Assembly (NCBI GenBank): GCA_030620095.1
Contig: JAUTXW010000108.1
Coordinates: 868,001 to 932,000, forward strand
Direction: 5' to 3'
Length of the DNA stretch: 64,000 nt
Source of the DNA: Kuschelorhynchus macadamiae
Taxonomy: Eukaryota; Arthropoda; Insecta; Coleoptera; Curculionidae
The notes under the pieces were generated by a model. That model was not told the origin of the DNA, made no database searches, and saw only the letters and a program-made list of their open reading frames with translations. The translations under genes were made by a program, and so were the position numbers. Shown one piece after another: positions 1-9,664 of this stretch. The first letter of the stretch is position 1. Each line of letters begins with the position of its first letter.

Positions 1-547
1 GGAATATAATTATACCCTTTTAAGTTAAGTTTGAGTTAAGTTAAGAATGTCGTTTATTTTCTGAATTGTAAGATAAATACGAGATTGGAAATGGAAAAAT
101 AAGGGGACGTTGAAAATTTTGATTTGTAGGCCAGAACAATTGTTACAAAAAGTATCTAAACTGCCTAAAATAAAATCAGAATATAGACAAGGATCTTGGT
201 TTTATGAAAAAATAATATAAAACCCCTGGAAAAAATAATATAAAACGACCGCTGTCGAAATCATTAAAAAAGAAATTACTTAGCACTTAGCACATCTTCT
301 CCTCTTTCTTAATTATTTACGGGTCAATTTTTGTGTAGGAATTTGCAGTAGCTTACTGTAATTCTAAAATATAGCTCTTACAGAAATTAGCTAGCTAGCA
401 AATTGAGATTTTGAAATGACTTTTCCATTTGATGATATCCTGGAAACTAGAATAAATTAAGTTTAAGCAATATTCCCGACAATCTCATACATTCTTTCTT
501 ATTGTTCCCCCTCTTTACTTCCATCGTAAAAGGGAACTATTGTAATT
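1..547. other. AT-rich sequence without recognised features
   Basis: No reading frame, repeat or terminal inverted repeat that I can assign. It may be flanking sequence or a decayed part of the Penelope-like fragment that follows. Confidence 0.4.
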
Positions 548-1023
548 GTGAAAAAATCACCCTTCGAGATTTTTTCAGATCTTTGCATTTTAGGGTCTCG
601 ACAATCAACTAGTAATCGATGTTTTCCAAAGTTCTTGATCAGAAATCGAAATAGCTCTGAATACTACTGCCTTAATACCCGAAAATACTTAAATGCAAAT
701 TCCCATCACCATCCAGCTCAAAGAAAATCGGTTATCAACGTTATTGTGCTCTCAAAGCGAATGGCTATTGGACTAAAAATATCACGCGTTCAATTAAAAG
801 ATATAGGTATCCAGCTCCGCCAAAGGAGAATGATGAGATGGAGAATGAATGAATGACTTAAGGAACATGAACGATGTATTGAAAAGAAAAACATTTTTCA
901 ATCTGCTGTAGCTGAACACCAGCATACCACTAACCATATTGAAAATGTAAAGGAAACCAAGGTTCTAGCATTGGTTTCAGGATTTTATAAACGAATAATT
1001 AGAGAATCTACTGAAATTTTTTA
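548..1023 (+). pseudogene. Penelope-like element ORF, C-terminal fragment
   Basis: This is the 3' part of a Penelope-like retroelement ORF, which normally encodes a reverse transcriptase followed by a GIY-YIG endonuclease. Around 668-740 the frame reads ..YLNANSHHHPAQ.. , the post-palm block seen again in the 54-58 kb PLE (..YLKVNSHHHPAQ..). From 857 a different frame reads LKEHERCI.., then VKETKVLALVSGFYKR, which matches the end of the GIY-YIG region and C-terminus at 58.6-58.8 kb. The segment between these two blocks, including the GIY-YIG catalytic part, is missing or scrambled, so the copy is internally deleted and dead. The first frame opens with GTG, so no true start is present. It runs directly into a PLE terminal repeat at 1024, as expected for the 3' end of such an element. 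Confidence 0.7.
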
Positions 1024-1255
1024 AATATATAAAAACGGGTTACGGTCTACATCACACGTGGAAACCGATCTTAACACAGGGTCACGGTTCAGCGAGCATA
1101 AGTCGAGTATGGAAGTTCGTCTGAATCTCTTCGAGTTCATTCAGTGTTCAGATCTCGTGGAGTAAAGATCCCTGAAGATGCTTTAAGCAATCGAAGGCGA
1201 AACGTCTTATAGTAATTCCAATTTGGCACGGTCTAATCCCAAGAACCATGATTTC
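1024..1255 (+). repeat. Penelope-like element terminal repeat (3' end)
   Basis: Closely related to 58790-59006 and, in reverse complement, to 53719-53975, 40325-40560 and 45776-45905. Shared blocks include the ACGTGGAAACCGATC-type segment, the CATTCAGTGTTC segment, the CCTGAAGATG..CGAAACGTC core and the terminal GGTCTAATCCCAAGAACC block. Five copies in one window show a multicopy family. Confidence 0.75.
1168..1211 (+). ncRNA. Hammerhead-ribozyme-like motif in PLE terminal repeat
   Basis: CTGAAGA at 1172-1178 fits the hammerhead core CUGANGA; GAAAC at 1199-1203 followed by GTC at 1204-1206 fits the GAAA box, a minimal stem III and the UH cleavage site. The 20 bases between can pair (GCTTT with AAGGC, leaving one unpaired U, or TGCT with AGCA). 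PLE terminal repeats are known to carry hammerhead motifs with very short stem III, which is the established context. Stem I in this copy is weak because the bases after GTC are TTAT rather than GGA. Activity is not shown. Confidence 0.45.
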
Positions 1256-2255
1256 TGCATTGACCAAAACCGTGAAAGCTTCCGTTCTAAATCATTGATC
1301 GTACTTGAATACTTGCCAAACGCACATTTAGTTGTGAATTTGTCAAATACTTCGTTTGAGTCCCCTTTAAACCAAATTGTTGTAAACATAATAAGTTACC
1401 ATACCATACATTTTCTTATGACCTGCATGTCTCGAAGTAACCACAATTTTAGAACACAGCAACATTACTAAAAACCAACCGAGAAAAGGCCATTTTGATA
1501 AGGCACAAATATGAGGATAAAAATAAAAGCGAGAGGGCAGAAATTATTTATCGATAATTTTGTTTGTTCTGTAACGAATTAATCATTATACTGAGAAAGC
1601 TGAGCCATCAGACGGTACAACATCGGATGGATTTCGGCTCGACAAAGGTCTATTTGTTCGTAATTTTAATATTTTTAAGTGGAATTGCGAATGTCAATAT
1701 TAGAGCGGATAATATAGCGATTTTGCGATTTGTTATTGTACATACTCCAGGATAATTAAGCCCAAACCCACATGTGCTTGAGGAGTGACGGAACGTAAAT
1801 TTTGATAGGAATCGTTCAGAAATAATATATAGGATGAGAATAGGAACTTGTTCCAGCGAAAAAAACTATGTTACTTGCAGGAAAAGTTGGACACTGGAAA
1901 AATTCTTTTTTTTAAATTTTTTAATATAACTTTATAGAATGTAGATATACATTTTAGGAAAAAGCAAGGATACTAGTTACTAGTATAAAATTATCTAAGA
2001 TTACCATGAATAGTACAGTAAGATTTTTTTTTATGACAGTTGAAAGATGGATATTTCAGTTGTGAAACGCGATATCGAGATGTAAATTTTTGGTGTTCGT
2101 TTGGCAGATCTGTTGTCTACTTGCGTGACTGCATATACGCCTAAAAATAACGCTTACAAGGTGTGGAATAAAAACTTTGCATTTTAGCAAAAGTTTGCTA
2201 ATGCCTAAAAATTTTGAATATCTTTTAGAAATATTTGGTTAACAGTAAAAGCTAT
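1256..2255. other. No recognised feature
   Basis: AT-rich sequence with scattered short open frames of no recognisable content. A 63-codon frame around 1564-1755 has a hydrophobic stretch but no supporting signal. Confidence 0.4.
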
Positions 2256-2261
2256 GCTACG

Positions 2262-2432
2262 AATTGGTATCAGTGGTACTATAACACAATTTGTTAGACA
2301 AAGGGCTTGAGATCCAGATATGTCGCTTCGATCCCCACTTGTACCATAACTTTTCCTGTTGATCAAACATGCCTCGTTGGATTTCTCTTGACAAATGCTA
2401 GTAATAATAATTATAACGATAATAACAAAGAT
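2262..2432 (+). repeat. Possible tRNA-derived SINE
   Basis: About 85 bases from 2262 look like a decayed tRNA: GGTA at the 5' side pairs with TACC near 2343, CAGTGGTAC resembles an A box, GGGCTTGAGATCC could be an anticodon arm with a TGA triplet, and GCTTCGATCCCC resembles a B box. The segment then runs into unrelated sequence and an AATAATAAT-type tail near 2401-2430. That head-body-tail order suits a tRNA-derived SINE. It could also be coincidence; no second copy was seen in the window. Confidence 0.3.
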
Positions 2433-2814
2433 GTTTATTATTTACTATAAACTGAATTAAATTCCAAACATACAAGAAAACTAGAAACTTAACACATTAT
2501 GTTTATAGTAAAAAAGCGTGTTTTTCATTCTGCGCATAGCAGATTCTGTTCTTCCGATGCGGCCGTACAACAAAAAAATATAGATATATTACGCATTAAC
2601 ATCTATATACATACAAATGTAAGAATAACTATAGCTAGGTACATAGTTTATATTTAAAAAAAAATGATACTGGTTGAAAAAGGTCATAAATCAATCAAAA
2701 AAGACAAAGATTAAGAAAGAAAGTAGGAGTTAAGAGAAAAGAAATAAAAAAATATGTCCAATAGTCACTGAAAATCAAAAAGTTGTCTGGTTACTTTTTT
2801 TTAAACAGCTGAGT
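2433..2814. other. No recognised feature
   Basis: Very A-rich sequence with no coding or repeat signal I can support. Confidence 0.35.
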
Positions 2815-3410
2815 TAAATTTAGGTGGCGGATATTTGTACCAAAACGATTTTATAATATAAGCATAGGGCATGTAATTTACGTCTATTGGTCATATGTAG
2901 CCAAAAAAGTTCCTTAAGTTTGTAAGATATTCGACATCTTAGCCCAAATATAAATCTATCGCAATTATTTTCTAGTTTATCCAAGCATGGTCCATAAACA
3001 TGATCACAATGAGTAAAGACAGAGACAGAACCAGACACCCGCAAAGCTCATTTTTAATATTTTTATCCAGGTAATATCTAAGAGGATATGAGGATTTTAA
3101 GGTGGCGTATGTTCTCTGGAGCATACGTGAAACATGAGACGTAAAATGGACCTGTGAATCTAAAGTTAGTCTTAAAACTTTTATATTGTCTGTTGCTTCA
3201 AGGTGCTGATTATCCACTGTAATATTAAAATTTTGAGTTATGTAATCTATAAAGTTCTTATTTCCAAATAAAATGTTCAGATGAAATTTTTAAAAAGGCA
3301 TTTAAGTCCGTCTTAATTTTATTATTTGCTTCCCTATACTCAGAAGGTTGAATTAAAAATACAACTGAGTATATCGGCATAAAGGTGGTACTGGCAAAAC
3401 TTTAAACTTT
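2815..3410 (-). pseudogene. CR1/Jockey-like LINE reverse transcriptase, C-terminal part
   Basis: Read on the minus strand, 3390-3300 gives ..QYHLYADD.TQLYFSF.. , the catalytic YADD box of a non-LTR reverse transcriptase; one base is lost after the first Asp, so the box is frameshifted. Downstream come ..NNKIKTDLNAF.., ..NQHLEATDNIKVL.LTLDSQ.. and ..SRMLQRTYATLKSSYPLR.., then ..CDHVYGPCLDKLENNCDR.. and ..RRKLHALCLYYKI.. , the usual thumb and C-terminal segments of CR1/Jockey-type elements. Several frameshifts break it. It belongs with the RT N-terminal segment at 4130-4436 on the same strand; a MITE lies between them. Confidence 0.8.
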
Positions 3411-3419
3411 TTTTTTTAA

Positions 3420-3863
3420 CAGGGTCTTCCATTGAGGAGAAAAACGGTATTTTTTTGACTTCCCCTATTTTTCTCATAACAAAAAACAATTGAATGAGAA
3501 ACAACAGAGTTAAACCAAGGATGTTGCGTTTTTTAAAGGGAACACCCTATATTTTATTACATTTTTGGATTCTATGGTCAATTCTAAGTGTTTTTTATTA
3601 CGGTACTATATGTCAATCTTCAAGTGTTTTTAGTGAGTTATTGATGTTTAAATTTTTTTTGCTTATTTGAGCAGTCATAGCACCTAAACGGTTGGACCTA
3701 GAGCAAAATACCTTTCACATTCTTATCTTAGCTTCTAATAAGTTCCGTTTTTTTGTTTGACTGGCATCATAAGATAGATTATCAAAAACTAAGAGAGTGA
3801 ATTTCTTGAGAAATTCGGTGGAAGTCAAAAAAATCCGTTTTTCCTTCTCAATGGAAGACCCTG
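3420..3863. mobile_element. 444-bp MITE with CAGGGTCTTCC termini
   Basis: The left end begins CAGGGTCTTCCATTGAG and continues through GAAAAACGG and TTTTTTTGACTTCC. The right end (3826-3863) is its reverse complement with few mismatches and ends ..GAAGACCCTG followed by TATA. TIRs of about 45 bp, no coding capacity and a TA-like flank (TTAA left, TATA right) suit a non-autonomous Tc1/mariner-type element. It lies inside the LINE on the minus strand, so it is younger than that LINE. Confidence 0.7.
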
Positions 3864-4000
3864 TATATATGCTATGGGACCCAAAATGTGGTAACTAAGT
3901 AGAAACTTCAAGATCATTAGAATTATTATTTTCAATTTTAAAATGCTAAAATCTATTAGTTTGTTAGAAATTATTTTATGAGATTTGTAGCACTATGGAA

Positions 4001-4245
4001 ATATGACCCATAATATTTAATCATATATAACAATGAAATTACTTCCTCCAGACCTTACTAAGGCCTTTGACTTTTTAAACATAAACAATTCAATTTCAGT
4101 ACTACATTACATCGCTAAAAACCCAATGTAATGTAGTATTGAACTTAAAATGTTTATGTTTAAAAAGTTAAAGGCCTTGGTAAGGTTTAGAAGAATTAAA
4201 GCAGTAATTTCATTGTTATATATAATAAAATATTATGGGTCATAC
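4001..4245. repeat. Snap-back inverted duplication of LINE RT sequence
   Basis: Two arms of roughly 115-120 bp, 4001-4125 and 4128-4245, are reverse complements of each other around a centre near 4120-4130 (TACATTACAT..AATGTAATGTA). Each arm encodes the same LINE RT block: the plus strand of the left arm reads ..DLTKAFDFLNIN.., and the minus strand of the right arm reads ..NLTKAFNFLNIN.. . The structure is therefore a hairpin made from one RT segment copied in both orientations, rather than a MITE with unrelated content. Confidence 0.7.
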
Positions 4246-4436
4246 CTGCTATTATGGGTTATGTCTGCCATTGCTGTTTCACAACCAAAACCCGGACGAA
4301 AGCCAGACTGTTTCAAGGGTAAGATGTTATTTCCATTACATGTGAACTTTTTAACACCCTTTCTAGGATTTTTGATAAAGTCGGAAATACTAATTGACCT
4401 ATAAGAAATAGCTGTGTAGGGTCAGTTACTTTAGGA
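4130..4436 (-). pseudogene. CR1/Jockey-like LINE reverse transcriptase, N-terminal part
   Basis: On the minus strand from about 4430 the sequence reads ..VFPTLSKILERVLKSS.., then in a shifted frame ..LPLKQSGFRPGFGCETAMADIT.., then ..NNEITALILLNLTKAFNFLN... These are the finger and palm-A blocks of a non-LTR RT; the catalytic Asp expected in the DLTKAFD block is Asn here. At least one frameshift (after TSYP) is present. The GxPQGS block expected between here and the YADD box at 3380 is absent, so the element lost internal sequence as well as gaining the MITE. Confidence 0.75.
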
Positions 4437-4477
4437 ATAGTAGAAACTAAAGCTTCTTTTCAAATTTTAATAATGTA

Positions 4478-4939
4478 CCGGGTGGTCGAAATTGGTCTGT
4501 TATAACAGAGAAAACCTATTTCCTGACTAGATAGAGCAAAACTGACTTAGGTGTCATGGGCTCGATTTCTGAGAAATGTTTAATGGTAAAAACCGCCTGC
4601 CGATATTTTCACTGCCAACTGAGATATAGGGCGTTTTTCAATTTTCGGCCATTTTGAAAATTGTCCATAACTTTTTTATTTTGCGGAATATTAACATTCT
4701 GCAAAGACATTCTAAAGGCACTTTTTTATGTGCAATCCAGTGGCGTACTCAGATTTTTTCTATAGTTGTCCGTTTTATCATAAATAGGCAAAACTTTTTT
4801 TTTTCAAATGGAAATCATAGTTGGCTATAAATTATAAAAAATGCTCGCGTTTAGCCCTTTTCAGTGATATAAAGTTGTAGGTACTTATTTTCAAAAATAA
4901 CGAAAATATTAGGTGTTTTTGGTTTACATCGAAGTAGGC
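4478..4939. repeat. Left terminal inverted repeat
   Basis: 462 bp, reverse complement of 6371-6832. Ends at GGTTTACATCGAAGTAGGC. The long TIR carries no coding sequence. Confidence 0.92.
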
Positions 4940-5059
4940 CTTGGAATAATGACGCGCGTTCAATATTTTGAATATATTGCTGTCAGATTACTGTAGTCTG
5001 GTGTAATTATTGCGTTTTGGTGTTATCTTTATAAAGTTGTGTTAAGTTGCTGACAAAAT

Positions 5060-6124
5060 ATGTTTGAGAATTATGAAAAGTATGATATGTTAAAATGTTA
5101 CATATTATCTAACGAAGTTCCTGAAGCAGCTAGTGAATTATATTTTAATACATTTCCCGAGCGACGTCAACCGGATAACCGAATTTATCAAACATTAAAA
5201 AGTAATTTAGTAAATTACGGAAGTTTTAAAAAGTTAAGAACAAGACATTATGAACTAAAGGAAGAAAAGGAAATCCAGCAGCTAAATATAATTGGTGAGG
5301 TATTAGATCATCCTGGCACCTCCTCTAGAACATTGGCTAATATAACGAATGTTCCAAAGACCACCGTTTTAAAAATACTCAAAAAACATAAATTCAAACC
5401 GTACAGAACGAGAAGAGTTCATCAACTCCGTGAAGGGGACGCCGCTAGAAGATTGAGATTTTGTCAGTGGTATGAGCAAAAATTCATGGAGAATGAGAAT
5501 TTTCCATTAAATATTATTTGGAGAGATGAATCCAGAGTAGATACTTCTGGTATATTTAATAGATATAATTCATATCACTGGTCCACTGAAAATCCACACG
5601 TAGTTGTGCAACAAGACCGGCAAGGTCGGTGTGGATTCAATATATGGGTGGGGATATTCCGAGGAAGATTTGTGGGACCTTATTTTTACGATGGAAATTT
5701 AACTGCAGATGATTATGTAAATATTTTGCGCACATATATTGTCCCTTTGTTGGAAGACATACCTTTAGCTGATGCCAGAAATATCTACTATCAACAAGAT
5801 GGTTGTCCCCCGCACAATGCAAGGATCACAACTGATCTTTTAAACTTCGAATTTCGAGAAAATTGGATTGGTACGTGGGGCCCCATACCTTGGCCTGCTA
5901 GGTCCTGTGACTTAACTCCCTTAGATTTTTTTTTGTGGGGAAGATTGAAGGACTTGATATTTAAAGGAAGAACCTTTCACACAAAAGAAGAATTGCAAGA
6001 GGCCACTAGGCAAGCTTTTGCATCTATTAGCCCAGTTGAACTAATAAATAGTTGCAACTCGGTACGCAAAAGATGCTTAGTTTGTATTCAACAGGGAGGG
6101 GCTCAATTTGAACAACTTCTCTAA
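5060..6124 (+). CDS. Mariner-type DDD transposase (intact)
   Basis: A 354-residue transposase that would bind the TIRs, excise the element and insert it at TA. The N-terminus (about residues 4-55, ..YFNTFPERRQPDNR..) resembles the DUF4817 helix-turn-helix found in many insect mariner-like proteins; a second helix-turn-helix follows at about 75-112 (..TSSRTLANITNVPKTTVLKI..). The RNase-H-like catalytic domain has Asp156 (WRDES), Asp247 (QQDGCPPHN) and Asp284 (SCDLTPLDFF). There are 36 residues between the second and third Asp, so DD36D by the usual count. WRDES replaces the commoner WSDES and SCDL the commoner SPDL; the catalytic Asp residues themselves are kept. The ATG at 5060 is the first in the frame after the TIR and gives a normal family length. 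No introns. It is the only undamaged gene in the window. Confidence 0.92.
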   Translation: MFENYEKYDMLKCYILSNEVPEAASELYFNTFPERRQPDNRIYQTLKSNLVNYGSFKKLRTRHYELKEEKEIQQLNIIGEVLDHPGTSSRTLANITNVPKTTVLKILKKHKFKPYRTRRVHQLREGDAARRLRFCQWYEQKFMENENFPLNIIWRDESRVDTSGIFNRYNSYHWSTENPHVVVQQDRQGRCGFNIWVGIFRGRFVGPYFYDGNLTADDYVNILRTYIVPLLEDIPLADARNIYYQQDGCPPHNARITTDLLNFEFRENWIGTWGPIPWPARSCDLTPLDFFLWGRLKDLIFKGRTFHTKEELQEATRQAFASISPVELINSCNSVRKRCLVCIQQGGAQFEQLL

Positions 6125-6370
6125 ATATATTTATCAGAAACCTATCTAACTAAATACCTAGATTTTCATAATTATTTTTTATTTTCACTTGTAGCTGTAA
6201 ATAGTAGTTTAGTTTGTTAATTTTGTTCAACTTTGCTATGTAAACAAAAAAAAATTAATAATAAATAATTAAAATAACGTTAGCTAGTGTTATTTAAAGT
6301 TGTGTTTAAGTTGCTAACAAACTATAAATCTTAACAATACATAATTGAGATATTGTCATCACAAATCAAA

Positions 6371-6832
6371 GCCTACTTCGATGTAAACCAAAAACACCTA
6401 ATATTTTCGTTATTTTTGAAAATAAGTACCTACAACTTTATATCACTGAAAAGGGCTAAACGCGAGCATTTTTTATAATTTATAGCCAACTATGATTTCC
6501 ATTTGAAAAAAAAAAGTTTTGCCTATTTATGATAAAACGGACAACTATAGAAAAAATCTGAGTATGCCACTGGATTGCACATAAAAAAGTGCTTTTAGAA
6601 TGTCTTTGCAGAATGTTAATATTCCGCAAAATAAAAAAGTTATGGACAATTTTCAAAATGGCCGAAAATTGAAAAACGCCCTATATCTCAGTTGGCAGTG
6701 AAAATATCGGCAGGCGGTTTTTGCCATTAAACATTTCTCAGAAATCGAGCCCATGACACCTAAGTCAGTTTTGCTCTATCTAGTCAGGAAATAGGTTTTC
6801 TCTGTTAAAACAGACCAATTTCGACCACCCTG
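6371..6832. repeat. Right terminal inverted repeat
   Basis: 462 bp, reverse complement of 4478-4939, starting GCCTACTTCGATGTAAACC. Ends in CCACCCTG followed by TA. Confidence 0.92.
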
Positions 6833-6834
6833 TA

Positions 6835-7176
6835 CACTTGTAATATGCATAAGTTAATAGTATGTATAGTAAATTCAATAATATGCGGACAAGATAAAAA
6901 TATTAAAATTATATCCGGACCAGACGTTTTAATGCTTTTTATTATTCCAAGGATATTATTACTTGTGACAGTGTCAAATTTTAGAAAAGACCTACTATTG
7001 CCCCATTACCGTCGTGTTTGGGCTCGTTGGGTTAATCTTGACAAGTACTACAGCGCTAGGTGGTGTCCAGGGTCTAATGATAGAGCTGGAATGTGGCCAT
7101 AGGAACTCCTCAACTATACAAAATAGCCCTGTCGTGAAAAATGTTTGACCGATTTTCATTTTATAAATTTTCTTTA
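6835..7176. other. No recognised feature
   Basis: Intergenic. Short open frames are present, but none with recognisable content. Confidence 0.35.
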
Positions 7177-7955
7177 GAACTTTCAGAAAGTAATTAGACT
7201 TACATATTTTCACACCTTGGAGAACAATACCATTCATATTTCTACTACTAATATCTTCCATTAATTAGCGCTGAACAGAATTTAACCATTACCACCTTCC
7301 ATTGATCACTACCACATCTATTTCAACTAATACCACATTCCATTAATTACTGCCAATCATATTTCAATTACTACCAGCTTCCATTGACTACTACCGTATA
7401 TATTGTATTTATTACCACGTTCCATTAATTACTACCCCACATATTTAAACTACTACCACCTCCTAATGACTACTACCCTACGTATTTCATTAATTACTAT
7501 CTTCTATTAATTACTTTCACCCATAATCCAACCACTACCAGTTTCTATTCATTACTCCCATACATAATTCAGCATCCTACCACCGTCCATTGATTTCTAC
7601 CAATCGTATTTCAACTACAATTATCTTCCATTAATTACCACCAGTCATATTTCAACTACTGCCAGCTTCCATTGATTACTCTCACACATATTTCAACTAC
7701 TACCACTTACCATCGACTACTACCACGCGTATTTCATTTATTATCAACTTCCATTAATTACTACGATACATTGTAGTATTCAATGGAAGGTGGTAACAGT
7801 TGAATTATGTGTGGTAATAAATGAAATATGCAAGGTAATAGTACTTAACAGAAGGTGTGGTAGTAACCAGTGGAAGACGGCAGTAGTTGAAATATGAATG
7901 GTAGTAGCCCCAAGAGTGTGAAAATAAGTAAGTCTGATAATTTCCTGAAAGTTGT
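7177..7955. repeat. Foldback element containing an inverted minisatellite
   Basis: The outer arms, about 7177-7240 and 7890-7955, are diverged inverted repeats (GAACTTTCAG.., ATTTTCACAC.., ACCATTCATAT on the left, reverse complement on the right). Between them, about a dozen diverged units of roughly 40-45 bp run as CTACCACCTTCCATTAATTA / CTACCACACATATTTCAA variants. Units are in one orientation to about 7760, then reversed (GGAAGGTGGTAACAG.., TGTGTGGTAATAAATG..). The switch centres on TACTAC..GTAGTA near 7769. Nothing here is coding. The right arm abuts the 3' end of the pseudogene on the minus strand at 7965. Confidence 0.75.
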
Positions 7956-7964
7956 GAAATAGAA

Positions 7965-9664
7965 TTAAAAAAAAAATTGTTCAGTAAAGTAGAAAGTCAA
8001 GATATTAAGACATATAATCACTGGCCGTTTATGAGGTGTCCTATCTTCTCTCTTCAAAAACCAACAGTAGTCACCCATCATGGTTGAATCCCATCGTCCT
8101 TGGTACAGAGTTTCCATTGTTCTGATATCTTGGTGAAACCTTTCACCTTGCTCTTCACTAACAGCTCCCAAATTTTTAGGAAAAAATGACAGATGGGAAT
8201 GGAGGAAGTGAATTTTTAATGACATTCTGGCACCAAGCGCTTTATAGGTCTCTAAGAGTTCATTAACTACTTGTTCATAATTTTCATCCATATTGTTGCC
8301 TAAAAATCCTCTTACTACATGAACAAATGAATTCCATGCTCTGAGTTCCTGCCTGGTAAGCTTTTCCGTAAAATTGATATCGTCCAGCAATTTTCTGATT
8401 TGTGGCCCAATAAAAATGCCTTCTTTTAATTTGGCATCACTTAACTGAGGAAAGACTTGTCTTAGGTATTTATATCCAACACCATCTTTATTCAAAGCCT
8501 TCACAAAGTTTTTCATCAGCTCAAGTTTAATGTGAAGAGGAGGCAAAAGGACATTTTTGAGATCAACAAGAGGTATAAATTTAACATTTTGAGATCCCGC
8601 TTGAAATTCGCTTATTTCTGGCCAAATTTTTGTTACATAATGCTGATTTATTGCACGACTGTCCTATAAACACAGAAAACAGCAACATTTTTTAAATCCC
8701 CCCTGAAGTCCCACTAAAACCGCTATAACTTTTAAGTCCTAACATATCTGCCATTTATACCTATTGTAGTTTATTTTATCCAAAATCGTGCGCTTATTTT
8801 CATAATTTTCTTTCATTGCAACTGAATGGGCAACTGGTATAGTGGGTTTTAAATTTCCATTATGCAATAACACAGCTTTTAACCTATATTTAGATGAGTC
8901 TACGAATAAGCGCCACTCACGGGGAGAATGTTCAATATTAAGTTCCTGCAATAAACTGTCTATATCAGTACATGCGCACAACGAATTTTCCATACTGTAG
9001 AATTCAGAAAATATAGCATTTCTTTTTCTGAAATTCGTAATTTTTGTTTCTTTGGCCAATAGGTTCCATTCCTTAAGACGGGAACCCAGAAGTTCTGACT
9101 GTTGCTTGGATAACCCCAAATCACGTACTAAATCATTTAATCCACTTTGAACAATCAAATGTGGCTCGCCGGAACTGGGACCTGTGGTTAAAGTGGGATC
9201 GGTGCACTGTTCTTCTGAGCTGCTTGATGATGCGTTATCTCCATTATCTCCCAAATCAATAGCTTGCCAATTTAAAGGCGCAATCGGCACTGGCGATTTG
9301 CATTATGAGGAACAGGTCGTATGGCAGATTGCAAATTTGGGTATTCTATATTGTGCTTTCCCTTTTTGGAATAACCTTCAGTCTTTGTCAGGCAAAAATA
9401 ACAATCGTCAGAATCAATTGGTGGGGTCTCGCCATACCATTGGAACTGCAAAAGGCATACTTTTTCTCTTTTCCTTCATCCACTGCACCAATGATACACT
9501 ACAACTAACATAGCACATATGGGGAGCCTACCGCTTATCTGGATCCCCAATTAACACACCAAAAATTTAAAGTAGGCTTTTTTTACATTTTCGGAAAATG
9601 GCCTGGCTTGTGATTTCATTAGAAATTCTCCACAAATATAACAAAATTTGTCTTGACTCGACAT
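7965..9664 (-). pseudogene. Uncharacterised multicopy (TE-associated?) protein family, broken copy
   Basis: I recognise the pattern as a protein family that is multicopy in hemipteran, other arthropod and cnidarian genomes, but I know no function for it. From about 9664 the minus strand reads MSSQDKFCYICGEF.., a possible zinc-binding start; then, after stops and frameshifts, ..DDCYFCLTKTEGY.. and ..EYPNLQSAIRPVPHN.. . From 9290 one frame runs to 7965: ..SGLNDLVRDLGLSKQQSELL.., ..REWRLFVDSSKYRLKAVLLH.., then TAG at about 8738, a Cys-rich stretch (..CCCFLCL), TAG at about 8664 where Trp is expected, and ..LPPLHIKLELMKNFVKAL.., ..EGIFIGPQIRKLL.., ..EEQGERFHQDI.., ..DYCWFLKRED. The C-terminal half has no stop. 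Related pieces lie at 19330-19760 and 28274-28695. It may be the gene of an unclassified transposon or a domesticated and re-amplified gene. Confidence 0.7.

Larger units (their letters stand above)
4478..6832 (+). mobile_element. Complete Tc1/mariner-superfamily transposon with 462-bp TIRs
   Basis: The left end CCGGGTGGTCGAAATTGG (4478) and the right end, whose reverse complement is CAGGGTGGTCGAAATTGG (ending 6832), are each flanked by TA (4476-4477 and 6833-6834), the duplication typical of Tc1/mariner. TIRs match over 4478-4939 and 6371-6832 with few differences. The only gene, 5060-6124, is intact and lies between them. A further short direct repeat, AAGTTGTGTTAAGTTGCT-like, occurs just inside each TIR (about 5034 and 6298). 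Structure and open frame together suggest a fairly recent insertion. Confidence 0.93.

Noticed and set aside
4150..4404. 84-codon plus-strand frame
   Set aside because: It is antisense to LINE reverse transcriptase sequence and crosses the hairpin arm.
7240..7890. Regularly spaced short repeats as a CRISPR array
   Set aside because: The units are adjacent and diverged, switch orientation, lack spacers, and lie in eukaryotic DNA.
9184..9513. 109-codon plus-strand frame
   Set aside because: It is antisense to the N-terminal part of the uncharacterised family pseudogene.
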